DNA of 16,709 bases, taken from positions 1 through 16,709 of the forward strand of contig CAZXLJ010000072.1 of the NCBI GenBank assembly GCA_964641175.1, given 5' to 3'. The DNA comes from CAYNST01 sp964641175 (GTDB taxonomy: Bacteria; Pseudomonadota; Gammaproteobacteria; Pseudomonadales; Cellvibrionaceae). Positions 1 to 7,564 of this stretch are shown here, piece by piece (positions within the stretch are counted from its first letter, which is position 1; each line of letters begins with the position of its first letter). A program made the position numbers and the translations under genes. The notes beneath the pieces were generated by a model. That model searched no databases and had not been told where the DNA came from. It saw only the letters and a program-made list of their open reading frames with translations.

Positions 1-48
1 GCTTTCGTTGATGCTTTCGTTGATGCTTTCGAGGAAGCTTTCACCGGA
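1..48 (-). repeat. 12-bp in-frame tandem repeat encoding KAST-type units
   Basis: Two perfect copies of gctttcgttgat (1-12, 13-24) are followed by diverged copies at 25-36 and 37-48 that keep the gctttc core. Each unit encodes Lys-Ala-Ser-Thr or a variant on the minus strand. The array runs off the left edge, so the copy number is unknown. As 12 is a multiple of 3, changes in copy number would keep the frame. Confidence 0.75.
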
Positions 49-617
49 GTCTTTGTGGAAGCCTTCGCTGAAGGTTTTGAAGTTTTTGATTTCGATGCGA
101 CCTTTTTCGAAGCAGCTTTCAGTTTCTTGGCGTCAGCCGCACTTCGCTTTTTGGTCCAGCCGGCTTTGAATTTCTCAATCGCTTTGGCCAGATCAGTGTC
201 GGCCCTCGACTTAAGGTTTTCTTCAAGTTTCTGAATGCGAGCCTCTGCGGCCGCCTGAGCCATTTGTCCTTTGGATTCCGCTTTGGCGGCAGCCAGTTGC
301 GTCTTCGCTTCTGCAACGGCCGACTTCGCCTCTTTAACCTTTGCGCGAAGTGCAGTCAATGATGACTTGGCCTTGGCTGCGGAATTTCTGGAAGCAGCCG
401 ATTTGGTTTTCTTCGCTTTGGCTGCTGCGCCATCTGATTTCGATTGAGCGTCTGCCAGTTTCTTGCTGGCCGCTTCGAGACGGGCGTTTGCCGCGTCCAA
501 CGATTTTTCGGCTTTAGCAACTACTGGAGCAACAGCCGAATCTGATTTGGTCACACGAGCAGACGAGCGTTTGCCCGTGCTTTTCGGACGACCTGGTTTC
601 TTTGCTACTCTTGCCAT
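1..617 (-). CDS. AT-hook / histone H1-like Lys-Ala-Ser-rich protein (AlgP-like), C-terminus outside window
   Basis: The reading frame is open from the ATG at 617 to the left edge (205 codons plus 2 bases), so the protein is incomplete. The start is fixed by a strong GGTGAGGAG-type ribosome site directly upstream. Residues about 6-16 (KKPGRPKSTGK) contain a GRP core flanked by basic residues, as in an AT-hook that binds the minor groove of AT-rich DNA. Residues about 30-150 are Ala/Lys/Glu-rich and likely form a long helix or coiled coil (LEAASKKLADAQSK, KLEENLKSR). From about residue 165 the chain becomes a low-complexity Lys/Ser/Thr/Ala tail ending in repeated KAST units, like the tails of bacterial H1-like proteins and Pseudomonas AlgP. 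A nucleoid-associated or transcription-modulating role is inferred. It is not a clear AlgP orthologue: the tail lacks KPAA repeats and the N-terminus differs. A long-helix structural protein is the alternative. Confidence 0.8.
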   Translation of the reverse strand, partial: MARVAKKPGRPKSTGKRSSARVTKSDSAVAPVVAKAEKSLDAANARLEAASKKLADAQSKSDGAAAKAKKTKSAASRNSAAKAKSSLTALRAKVKEAKSAVAEAKTQLAAAKAESKGQMAQAAAEARIQKLEENLKSRADTDLAKAIEKFKAGWTKKRSAADAKKLKAASKKVASKSKTSKPSAKASTKTPVKASSKASTKASTK

Positions 618-1646
618 TTTTTCTCTCCTCACCTGGATAGGAAAACACCTATACCAAAAACCATAGCATAAAAAATAAACGCAACAAGCGTTTTCCGGGG
701 ATATTATTTTAAAAGTAGTTAGTTTGCACGACTTTTCATTAGAAAGATTAAGAAATAGTGAATTCTATTAATTTATTCTCATGTTTTTGATCTTCGTTAG
801 GATTTCATTGCAGTGGTGAAGCAGTTCCGTGGCGACGTTCTGCGAGCTCTATTTTGAATTGGGATACGTTATAAATTTAATCCGCTGAACAGATAAATTC
901 GACTGCTCTTTGTAGCAACAGCAGCCCTCGAGTTGACCCGTTATCGCAGACCTCCCGCATTTAGTTAAGGAACCCCTGACCAATTCCAGACAGTGAATGC
1001 GCGAACTCCAGAGGTTTGCATTTCTGACAGACGATCAGCGAACCTTCGAACTCTCCAAGCTCCGTAACCAATGGCGTAATGGATGCAGTTAGTAAAGTGC
1101 GAGGGAAACACTTGCCCCGAACAGCATTCAGGCCTGACAGGTTGTTCACTTAATTACGGACTGCGAGTCCAACAGACCACGGTGTTAAATCAAACCGTGA
1201 ATCGCGAACCCATCGACGCCGGTGCTCGGTCGCGATTGCTTGCGCAAGTGCCTGGACAGCAGAACACGACGTTCAACCTGGAAATTGCCGACGGGGACAG
1301 AGAGGCAATTCGCGATCTCAGCGGCTGCCATTACGCGAATTTCGAACAAGAGGACGACGACAAACAACCAGGAAGGCAGTTAATTCCGTGGGTGCCAATC
1401 CGCCTGGGTTCAACCACCCCCCGGACAATTCCGGTCCGCGCAACAGAGCGAATGCACTGTCCGGCGTGGCGACTTTAGAAACTCTCAACGCAAAAGAACT
1501 GCGGCGAGCCGCCTTGCGATGCTGTCGACCGAGGGCTTAAAGGAATGGGAGTGAGAACGGTGCGGGAAGTTGCCGGCCACTAATCGGATGTCAGATACGA
1601 TCGTCGCCGGTCTCTTAAGGAAATTGTGGAGGGAACGGGTGAAGTG
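618..1646. other. Gene-empty stretch of about 1 kb between adk and the histone-like gene
   Basis: No convincing gene is visible. About 618-900 is AT-rich and holds the candidate promoter of the histone-like gene. From 961 to 1620 there are overlapping open frames but none convinces. One plus frame at 1083-1478 (131 codons) has no good ribosome site and an odd composition. A second plus frame stays open from about 1152 to 1540 without a clear start. No tRNA or strong terminator was seen. Short peptides readable near 1480-1590, across two frame changes, resemble fragments of known DNA-binding folds; see findings. The stretch may be a decayed gene or plain spacer. Confidence 0.6.
660..687 (-). 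promoter_or_regulatory. Candidate sigma-70 promoter for the histone-like gene (extended -10)
   Basis: Read on the minus strand, a TTGTTG hexamer (682-687) lies 16 bases before TATGGT (660-665). The -10 is preceded by TGC, which makes an extended -10 element. The region around it is AT-rich. It would give a leader of about 35 bases before the ATG at 617. This is a pattern match only. Confidence 0.4.
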
Positions 1647-2294
1647 CTATTTCAGTACGGCAAATATCTTCTTCTTTATATCTGCCATATTGCCTACGCC
1701 ATTGATTCGGGCGTACTTGGGAACTCCGTTGGCCTTGCACTCATTCTGGTAATGCTCAACCAGTGGTTCAGTCTGTTCGTGATAGACCGACAGTCGTTTT
1801 CTTACTGTTTCTTCCTTGTCATCCGTGCGCTGAATCAGCGGTTCGCCAGTAACGTCGTCAACGCCCTCTTTTTTGGGCGGATTGTAAATCACATGGTAGA
1901 TACGACCCGAATCCGGATGTACGCGGCGTCCGCTCAGACGCTTGACGATTTCCTCATCATCAGCGTGTATTTCGAGCACATGATCGATCACCACACCGGC
2001 AAGTCGCAGCGCTTCAGCTTGGGGAATGGTTCGCGGAAATCCGTCGAACAAAAATCCGTTCGCACAGTCATCCTGGGTTATCCGCTCCTTTACCAGACCG
2101 ATGATCAGGTCATCAGATACCAGCCCGCCTGAAGCCATGATGTCTTTTACCTGCAACCCCATGGGGGACTCGGCTTTGACCGCAGCTCTGAGCATGTCCC
2201 CCGTGGATATCTGGGGAATACCATAGGAATCTGTAATGAACTTGGCCTGTGTGCCTTTGCCAGCACCCGGCGCCCCCAACAAAATGATTCGCAT
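1647..2294 (-). CDS. adk: Adenylate kinase
   Basis: Catalyses ATP + AMP = 2 ADP in the cytoplasm, setting the adenylate energy charge. The 215 residues match the usual length of the long (LID-containing) bacterial form (E. coli 214). The P-loop GAPGAGKGT is at 7-15, the AMP-binding region includes STGDMLR at 30-36, and DGFPRT is at 84-89. The LID domain (about 122-159, starting GRRVHPDSGR) has no four-cysteine zinc site, as in Gram-negative enzymes. A TTGGAG ribosome site lies 10 bases before the ATG. The gene stands alone: it has its own promoter upstream and no gene close downstream on the same strand. Pseudomonas usually has ppc before adk and tsaB after it; neither is here. Confidence 0.98.
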   Translation of the reverse strand: MRIILLGAPGAGKGTQAKFITDSYGIPQISTGDMLRAAVKAESPMGLQVKDIMASGGLVSDDLIIGLVKERITQDDCANGFLFDGFPRTIPQAEALRLAGVVIDHVLEIHADDEEIVKRLSGRRVHPDSGRIYHVIYNPPKKEGVDDVTGEPLIQRTDDKEETVRKRLSVYHEQTEPLVEHYQNECKANGVPKYARINGVGNMADIKKKIFAVLK

Positions 2295-2321
2295 TATGAA
2301 TCAACTCCAAAACTTTACGAT

Positions 2322-2335
2322 CCCACCGGGGTGGG
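2322..2335 (-). promoter_or_regulatory. Short GC-rich hairpin in the adk leader
   Basis: CCCAC (2322-2326) and GTGGG (2331-2335) can pair around a four-base loop. The hairpin lies inside the predicted adk leader, about 15-20 bases upstream of the ribosome site. It has no following U-run, so it is not an intrinsic terminator. It might affect mRNA stability or translation. Confidence 0.35.
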
Positions 2336-2355
2336 CTACTGGAAAATGGCTGCCA

Positions 2356-2384
2356 AAGATACACGTCAGCCTGCGGTTTCTCAA
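2356..2384 (-). promoter_or_regulatory. Candidate sigma-70 promoter for adk
   Basis: On the minus strand, TTGAGA (2379-2384, 5 of 6 to consensus) is separated by exactly 17 bases from TATCTT (2356-2361, 4 of 6). It would start transcription near 2349 and give a leader of about 55 bases before the adk ATG. It is one of the better promoter matches in the window, but remains a prediction. Confidence 0.55.
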
Positions 2385-2745
2385 GAGAAGATTGGACATT
2401 AGACGCTCTCCAGCATAGACCTCGCCTGCATTGGCATGAGCTTGGCATAGCGAGAGGAAACCACTAATGACGCAATCGAATATTCAGCACAGAGTCAGAT
2501 TTCCTGGTCCATACTGATTCACATTCAGAAGATCATTCTTGATGCCTTATATGTTTTGCAGTCTGATGATAGTGCGCTACTCCAGCACACCAGTTCCCCG
2601 GATCGCACTCAAGCGTTCCGTATTGCGCCATTCCAGATCCACCGTCGAACAACTTCGATCTGACTTTTCCTGTCGCCAGCCGACATCCGACCAACCGAAT
2701 CCGCGAACTCTTGTTCAACCTTTATAAACACTGGAACAACTGCCT
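2385..2745. other. Intergenic stretch between the adk promoter and the small plus-strand gene
   Basis: About 360 bases without a supported gene. Short open frames on both strands at about 2533-2727 overlap each other and show no ribosome site or recognisable motif. A TATAAA hexamer at 2723-2728 could be the -10 of the plus-strand gene that starts at 2746, but no good -35 accompanies it. No tRNA was seen. Confidence 0.5.
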
Positions 2746-3075
2746 ATGACCACACTACGTGAACTTATCGATAATTGGGAAGCAAAGGCCAGCACCCCGC
2801 TCACGGACACCGAATACTCTGTCAGGCTCGCCCGCAAGGACGCTGCCAAGATTGCCGCTCTTGCCGATATGTACCCCGGCCGTACCCAGGAGCAGATTAT
2901 CACCGAGTTGCTGAGCGCAGCCTTGCACGAACTGGAATCAACACTTCCATACATCCAGGGTGATCGCATTTCCACATTTGATGAGCTGGGTGATCCCATT
3001 TATGAAGATGTAGGCCCTACCGCCCAATTCGTTCGACTGGTGCGAAAACATCTCGATGACAATTGCCAGCACTAG
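2746..3075 (+). CDS. Small conserved protein, resembling proteobacterial proteins named 'type 1 pili tip component'
   Basis: 109 residues, soluble, with no signal peptide or membrane segment. The N-terminus (about 1-14, LRELIDNWEAKA) looks helical. Residues about 20-66 (YSVRLARKDAAKIAALADMYPGRTQEQII, then a Leu/Ala helix) read as a strand plus two helices, like ribbon-helix-helix or CopG regulators. The tail DELGDPIYEDVGPTAQFVRLVRKHL is also typical of the family. From memory, similar proteins occur in Pseudomonas and Marinobacter, where the 'pili tip' or 'pilin' name is poorly founded. A DNA-binding role is inferred from the fold-like pattern only. GGAA nine bases before the ATG may serve as ribosome site. 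The TAG stop lies on the left edge of the inverted-repeat element at 3074-3323, so the last residues may have been altered by insertion. Confidence 0.75.
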   Translation: MTTLRELIDNWEAKASTPLTDTEYSVRLARKDAAKIAALADMYPGRTQEQIITELLSAALHELESTLPYIQGDRISTFDELGDPIYEDVGPTAQFVRLVRKHLDDNCQH

Positions 3076-3323
3076 GCAACCTCTGATTAAGTCCGGACAG
3101 CGTCTGCGCGAGCCGGGACAGTCAGCCCGGAAAGCGCTCTTCGTAGCGGGTCCTAGCGGATGCACGCCCGCGCGCCGGTCCGACCTGGCCGCGCCCGGCG
3201 GCTTGCTTTGCGAGCTCCGCGTCACCACTTCCCGGTAGGCAGTCATACCTTAGGAGCGCGCCGCCTTGATCTCGCAAGTCGCTGCAAGCCAGACGCTATT
3301 CTGGACTAAATCAGAGGTTGCCT
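3074..3323. mobile_element. MITE-like element with 21-bp terminal inverted repeats
   Basis: The left end (3074-3094, beginning AGGCAACCTCTGATT) and the right end (3303-3323) are inverted copies with one mismatch in 21. Similarity continues inward with small changes to a shared AGCGTCTG, giving an imperfect repeat of about 34 bases. The 250-bp element is GC-rich inside, has internal palindromic segments (for example CCGGG / CCCGG near 3113-3130) and no transposase frame. The flanks read CACT on the left and GACT on the right, so a target duplication is at best imperfect. A non-autonomous element moved by an IS transposase elsewhere is the simplest reading. The parent family is not identified. 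It sits between the ends of two convergent genes, where its fold could also end transcription. Confidence 0.75.
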
Positions 3324-3358
3324 GACTGTCCATTCAACGGCTTTCGCGGACATTCAGG

Positions 3359-4186
3359 TTATTCTGCATCGCTCCGCACGCCGTGCTGTTTCGCCGCTTC
3401 CCAATATTTTTCCATAAGATCCCGGTTACCATCATTGAGCGGCAGTCCCTCTTCCACAAAACGCTTTTCTATGTAACCGAATCGCCCCGCAAATTTGCTA
3501 TTCGCCTGTCTCAGACATTCTTCTGCGTCCAGCTTCATATGCCGGGCGAGATTCACCAGAGTAAATAGTGTGTCACCCAGCTCTTCTGCTATTTTCACCT
3601 TGTCAGTCGAGGCTACGGCATCTTGTAATTCGTGCATCTCCTCCTGCACCTTTTCCAATACACCGGCTGCGCTGTCCCAATCAAAACCCGCGTTCGCCGC
3701 ACGTTTCTGCAATTTGGAGGCGCGTGAAAGCGCTGGCAGCCCCAAGGGAATATCGTCGAGCAGTCCAGCCTGGCCTTTGGCGGATCGCTCTTCCAGCTTA
3801 ATGGATTCCCATTGCTGCTTGACCTCCTGCTCGGAGCGGTCCCCCATGCGCGAACGGCTGGCCAACGTACCGTCTGGAAATACGTGCGGGTGCCGACGAA
3901 CAAGTTTCTTTACCAGCGTATCCGTCACTTCTTGAAAATTGAATCGTCCTTCCTCCTGCGCCAGCTGACTATAGAAGATGGTTTGAAACAGCAGGTCGCC
4001 GAGCTCCTCTTTGAGATGATTCAGGTCGCCGCGGTGGATGGTATCGACTACCTCGTAGGCTTCTTCAATCGTCGAAGTTGTAATTGACCGGTAGTCCTGT
4101 TTCAAATCCCATGGACAGCCCCATTCGGGATCCCGCAGTCGCGCCATAAGTTCTATAAGGTCATTTATTCCGTATTTTTCCTGCAT
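3359..4186 (-). CDS. mazG: Nucleoside triphosphate pyrophosphohydrolase MazG
   Basis: Cytoplasmic all-alpha NTP pyrophosphatase that hydrolyses (d)NTPs to monophosphates plus PPi, cleaning nucleotide pools. E. coli MazG is also linked to lowering (p)ppGpp under starvation. With the start at 4186 the protein has 275 residues (E. coli 263) and both tandem MazG domains. The first has EEAYE (41-45) and EELGD (60-64); the second has EEMHE (182-186) and EELGD (201-205). These acidic clusters bind Mg2+. The N-terminal RLRDPEWGCPWDLKQ is typical of the family. The ATG at 4186 is chosen over an in-frame start at 4213, because it begins the family's usual N-terminus, has an AGGA ribosome site five bases upstream, and leaves 7 bases after the relA stop. 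The longer version would overlap relA. Likely cotranscribed with relA. Confidence 0.95.
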   Translation of the reverse strand: MQEKYGINDLIELMARLRDPEWGCPWDLKQDYRSITTSTIEEAYEVVDTIHRGDLNHLKEELGDLLFQTIFYSQLAQEEGRFNFQEVTDTLVKKLVRRHPHVFPDGTLASRSRMGDRSEQEVKQQWESIKLEERSAKGQAGLLDDIPLGLPALSRASKLQKRAANAGFDWDSAAGVLEKVQEEMHELQDAVASTDKVKIAEELGDTLFTLVNLARHMKLDAEECLRQANSKFAGRFGYIEKRFVEEGLPLNDGNRDLMEKYWEAAKQHGVRSDAE

Positions 4187-4193
4187 GCCATTC

Positions 4194-6437
4194 CTACCCG
4201 CGGCGCCGGACACTGGAAACGTTGGGCAAGCGGCTGATTTTAGAAAGCACGCGACTCAGATTGGTGATACTGGAAACCTCGATGCGCAACGACATGTCGA
4301 CCGTGTTCTTGTGCTTGTCCGACAGGGTCTGCATGGCGCTGACATTGATTCTTTCCTTGTCGAGCAGCGTCGTCAGGTCTTTCAGCAAACCGTGGCGGTC
4401 GAATGCCTCCACCATGATATCCACTGAATAATACTGGTCGGGCTTTTCCGCCCAGTCGACTTTAATGATTCTTTCGGGCTCGTCCGCCGCCAGTTGCAAA
4501 ACATTCCCGCAATCCTGTCGATGAATGGAAACGCCACGGCCCAGCGTGATGTAGCCGGTTATGCTGTCACCCGGGATGGGCTTGCAGCACTGGGCGATGT
4601 GTGACATCAGATTGCCGACACCGTCTATATAGACATCGGTTGCGCCGGCTTCGTGGTAACTGGCCCGCCCCACCAGGGATATGACCGGCTCCTCGGCGGA
4701 GCTGACCTTAAACATCTTCTGAGCGGCATTAATAACCCGCTCCACGCTGAAATCGCCAGTTCCTACGGCTGCATAAAGATCATCAAGCGTGCGCAAATTA
4801 AGCTTGTTGGCCAGCTGCTCATAGTCAATGTTGTCCACCGCCAGGCGCAGAAACTCGCGATCCAGCAAAGCGCGGCCGCTCGCTATATTCTGCTCCCGAT
4901 CCTGGCGCCGGAACCAGGCATGCAGCCGGCTGCGCGCCCGGGATGTCGTGATGTAACCCAGTGCCGGAATCAGCCAGTCGCGGCTGGGGGATTCATGATT
5001 GCCCGTCAGTATGGCAACCTGGTCGCCGGTTCGCAGGGGCTGGTTGAGTGGAACGATGCGCCCATTGACCTTCGCGCCCTTGCAACGCAACCCGACATCC
5101 GAATGGATGCGAAAGGCAAAGTCCACCGGGGTGGCATTTTCAGGTAAATCCAGCACATGCCCGTCCGGCGTGAAAATGTAGATCCGGTCCTGTTCGATGC
5201 TGCGTGGAAGATGGTCATCCCAGGGGTTACCACCCACTTCATCGTGCCACTCCAGAACTTGCCTGAGCCACTCGATTTTCTGTTCGTATCCTCGGGAACT
5301 GTCCTTGTCACTGTGCTTGTACCGCCAGTGCGCGCAGACACCGAATTCCGCCTCTTCGTGCATGGAAGCCGTGCGTATCTGGACTTCAAGGATCTTGTTT
5401 TCCGGACCTTTCACCGCCGTGTGCAGCGAGCGATAACCGTTCTCTTTTGGGTTGGCGATATAGTCATCGAACTCATTGGGCAAGTTTCGCCACAAAGAGT
5501 GGACAATCCCGAGTACCCGGTAGCAGTCCTGTTCGGAATGAACCAGGATTCGGACCGCACGGATATCGTAGACTTCTGAAAAGCTGATACCCTTGCGACG
5601 CATCTTTCGCCAGATGCTGTAGATATGTTTCGCCCGGCCATTAATGTCGACATGCGCGATTCCCTCTTTCGCCAACGCATCCTTGAGCATTTCGATTACA
5701 TTACTGATGTACTCCTGGCGAGCCATACGACGCTCGTCAAGCAGCTTGGCGATGTATTTGTAGTCATACTGATGAAGATACCGAAATGAAAGATCTTCCA
5801 GTTCCCATTTGATATGACCGATCCCCAGCCGGTGCGCCAGAGGGGCGTATATTTCGGAAACTTCCCGGGCGACACTCTGCCTGCGCTCGATGGTTTCGTG
5901 TTTAACCGCCCGGATAGCACAGGTCCGCTCTGCAAGTTTAATCAGTGCCACCCTTACGTCATCGACCATGGCGACGAGCATCTTGCGAACGTTGTCAGCC
6001 TGCTCCTTGCCTTCCAGTCCAATTACCGTATCGGCGGAGTGATTGGATATCTGACTGATCGCGGCCATGCGGATCACGCCACCAATAAGCTTGCTGACCG
6101 GCTCACCAAATTCCTGCCGGATGCGTTCAAGCGGTATTTTTTCCTCTCGTGCTGAGCGATACAGCACCGCCGCAATTAATGAGTCACCGTCCAGACGCAG
6201 CTCGGCAAGGATCTCTGCCATTTCCAGACCGGCAGTGAAGGAAGAATATCCCTTTCCCCAGGAATTCGGACTCGCCGAAGGGTGGTCCTGGAGAGACTCC
6301 GCCAGAAGGCATGCAGTCATGATTTTCTGGTGATATTTTTCCTCGAAACCGGACATTCTGCGAATTCGATCGATCCACACACCGATATCCACCCTGCCAT
6401 CATCGGTTACAGGCCGTTCTTGCCGAACTTTCACCAT
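4194..6437 (-). CDS. relA: GTP pyrophosphokinase RelA, (p)ppGpp synthetase I
   Basis: Ribosome-associated enzyme that makes (p)ppGpp from ATP and GTP/GDP when uncharged tRNA enters the A site. The N-terminal domain (about 68-125) is the degenerate hydrolase fold: the HD pair is replaced (VLYRSAREE at 91-99), so this is RelA and not SpoT. The synthetase domain has YDIRAVRI (290-297), NEFDDYIANPKENGYRSLHT (321-340) and EVQIRT (351-356). The TGS domain is at about 417-478. The zinc-finger region has C617/C618 and H639/C643, and the ACT domain is at about 670-740. The ATG at 6437 gives 747 residues, the length of P. aeruginosa RelA as I recall it, begins MVKVR as in homologues, and has AAAGG eight bases upstream. 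An in-frame start at 6488 adds 17 unconserved residues. cysM lies upstream on the same strand with a 66-base gap; rlmD, often found between them, is absent. Confidence 0.97.
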   Translation of the reverse strand: MVKVRQERPVTDDGRVDIGVWIDRIRRMSGFEEKYHQKIMTACLLAESLQDHPSASPNSWGKGYSSFTAGLEMAEILAELRLDGDSLIAAVLYRSAREEKIPLERIRQEFGEPVSKLIGGVIRMAAISQISNHSADTVIGLEGKEQADNVRKMLVAMVDDVRVALIKLAERTCAIRAVKHETIERRQSVAREVSEIYAPLAHRLGIGHIKWELEDLSFRYLHQYDYKYIAKLLDERRMARQEYISNVIEMLKDALAKEGIAHVDINGRAKHIYSIWRKMRRKGISFSEVYDIRAVRILVHSEQDCYRVLGIVHSLWRNLPNEFDDYIANPKENGYRSLHTAVKGPENKILEVQIRTASMHEEAEFGVCAHWRYKHSDKDSSRGYEQKIEWLRQVLEWHDEVGGNPWDDHLPRSIEQDRIYIFTPDGHVLDLPENATPVDFAFRIHSDVGLRCKGAKVNGRIVPLNQPLRTGDQVAILTGNHESPSRDWLIPALGYITTSRARSRLHAWFRRQDREQNIASGRALLDREFLRLAVDNIDYEQLANKLNLRTLDDLYAAVGTGDFSVERVINAAQKMFKVSSAEEPVISLVGRASYHEAGATDVYIDGVGNLMSHIAQCCKPIPGDSITGYITLGRGVSIHRQDCGNVLQLAADEPERIIKVDWAEKPDQYYSVDIMVEAFDRHGLLKDLTTLLDKERINVSAMQTLSDKHKNTVDMSLRIEVSSITNLSRVLSKISRLPNVSSVRRRG

Positions 6438-6503
6438 GTCCAGTACCTTTTCATTCCGTGCAAATTCACCCGCAATTGCATACGTCACTGCACCCGTCAG
6501 TCA

Positions 6504-7394
6504 TCAGCCAAACAATCCGGAACTCAGGTAGCGATCTCCGCGATCACACACTATGGCTACCAGCACTGCGTTTTCAAGTGACTGGCTCATGGCAAGTGCC
6601 GCGGCGACCGCTCCGCCCGAGGAAACCCCGCAGAATATTCCTTCAGCACGAGCGAGCTCCCGCATCGTATCCTCTGCGTCTGACTGCGTAATATTGATGA
6701 TCTCGTCGATATTGGCGTCATCGAATATTCCGGGCATGTATTCTCTCGGCCAGCGGCGAATGCCAGGAATAGTCGCGCCCTCTGCTGGTTGCAACCCAAT
6801 TATTCTTATCTTCGGGTTTTGTTCTTTCAGATAGCGAGAAGTTCCAACAATGGTACCCGTCGTCCCCATGGAACTGATGAAGTGTGTGACGCAACCGTCA
6901 GTTTGTCTCCATATTTCCGGTCCTGTTGTCGCATAGTGCGCCGCCGGATTGTCGGGACTGTTGAATTGATCGAGCACGATTCCCCGGCCTTCACGCTCCA
7001 GTTTTTTAGCAAGATCCCGCGCACCCTCCATGCCTTCTTCCCGCGACACCAGAATAAGTTCTGCACCGTAAGCGAGCATGGCAGCTTTACGTTCCTGTGT
7101 AGCATTATCTGGCATAACGAGCGTCATCTTGTAGCCTTTAATGGCCGCGACCATCGCCAGTGCAATACCGGTATTGCCGCTGGTAGCTTCGATCAGCCGG
7201 TCCCCCGGGGAGATGTCACCTCGCAACTCCGCTTGCTGTATGATCGCGAACGCGGGACGGTCTTTGACCGAGCCCGCCGGATTGGTTCCTTCCAGCTTTA
7301 ACAGAATCGTATTGTTGGTACCTGCACCCAGCCGTTGCAGACGCACCAGAGGAGTATTCCCTATGCATGTTTCGATCGTCGGAAATTTTGACAT
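6504..7394 (-). CDS. cysM: Cysteine synthase B (PLP-dependent)
   Basis: Converts O-acetylserine plus sulfide (or thiosulfate, for CysM-type enzymes) to cysteine or S-sulfocysteine in the cytoplasm. The 296 residues fit CysM (about 300). NPAGSVKDR (38-46) carries the PLP lysine K44, TSGNTG (71-76) is the substrate loop, and GTTGTIVGTSRYL is the phosphate-binding glycine loop. NPAGSVKDRPA and RRWPREYMPGIFD favour CysM over CysK. The N-terminus (PTIETCIGNTPLVRLQRL) matches the family start. The ribosome site is weak: no clear AGGA precedes the ATG. It is divergent from gacS and read towards relA, so it may head a cysM-relA-mazG unit. Confidence 0.96.
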   Translation of the reverse strand: MSKFPTIETCIGNTPLVRLQRLGAGTNNTILLKLEGTNPAGSVKDRPAFAIIQQAELRGDISPGDRLIEATSGNTGIALAMVAAIKGYKMTLVMPDNATQERKAAMLAYGAELILVSREEGMEGARDLAKKLEREGRGIVLDQFNSPDNPAAHYATTGPEIWRQTDGCVTHFISSMGTTGTIVGTSRYLKEQNPKIRIIGLQPAEGATIPGIRRWPREYMPGIFDDANIDEIINITQSDAEDTMRELARAEGIFCGVSSGGAVAAALAMSQSLENAVLVAIVCDRGDRYLSSGLFG

Positions 7395-7434
7395 TTGAAT
7401 CTGGCAAGTTGTTGTAGAAGTGGAAGGACGGCGT

Positions 7435-7462
7435 ATTCTAGCTTAATTATGATATCTTGAAA
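7435..7462 (-). promoter_or_regulatory. Weak candidate promoter for cysM in the divergent cysM/gacS intergenic region
   Basis: On the minus strand TAGAAT (7435-7440) is 5 of 6 to the -10 consensus, in AT-rich DNA. The best -35 at 16 bases (TTTCAA, 7457-7462) is poor. The intergenic region (7395-7564) must also hold the gacS promoter, for which I see no good match. Confidence 0.3.
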
Positions 7463-7564
7463 CGCGGTTATCGCCCCGGCAAGCGCAAGGTGCTCCCGCT
7501 ATAGCCTTTATCTGCAGTACGCCCAAGTCTGCGCGTTTATTTTGAATTCGAACTGAACCCTCTC

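Noticed and set aside
1083..1478. 131-codon plus-strand open frame (begins MQLVKCEGNTCPEQH)
   Set aside because: No ribosome site, no recognisable motif, another frame on the same strand is equally open, and the composition is unlike the neighbouring genes. Kept only as part of the gene-empty stretch.
2533..2727. Overlapping small open frames on both strands (61 and 62 codons)
   Set aside because: They shadow each other, lack ribosome sites and show no motif. Best treated as intergenic.
2938..3246. Minus-strand open frame of 102 codons through the inverted-repeat element
   Set aside because: It overlaps the small plus-strand gene and the element's palindromic GC-rich DNA. The peptide is Arg/Pro/Ser-rich with no transposase motif.
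4194..6488. Longer relA start at 6488
   Set aside because: It adds 17 residues not seen in homologues, and the internal ATG at 6437 has a proper ribosome site and the conserved MVKVR start.
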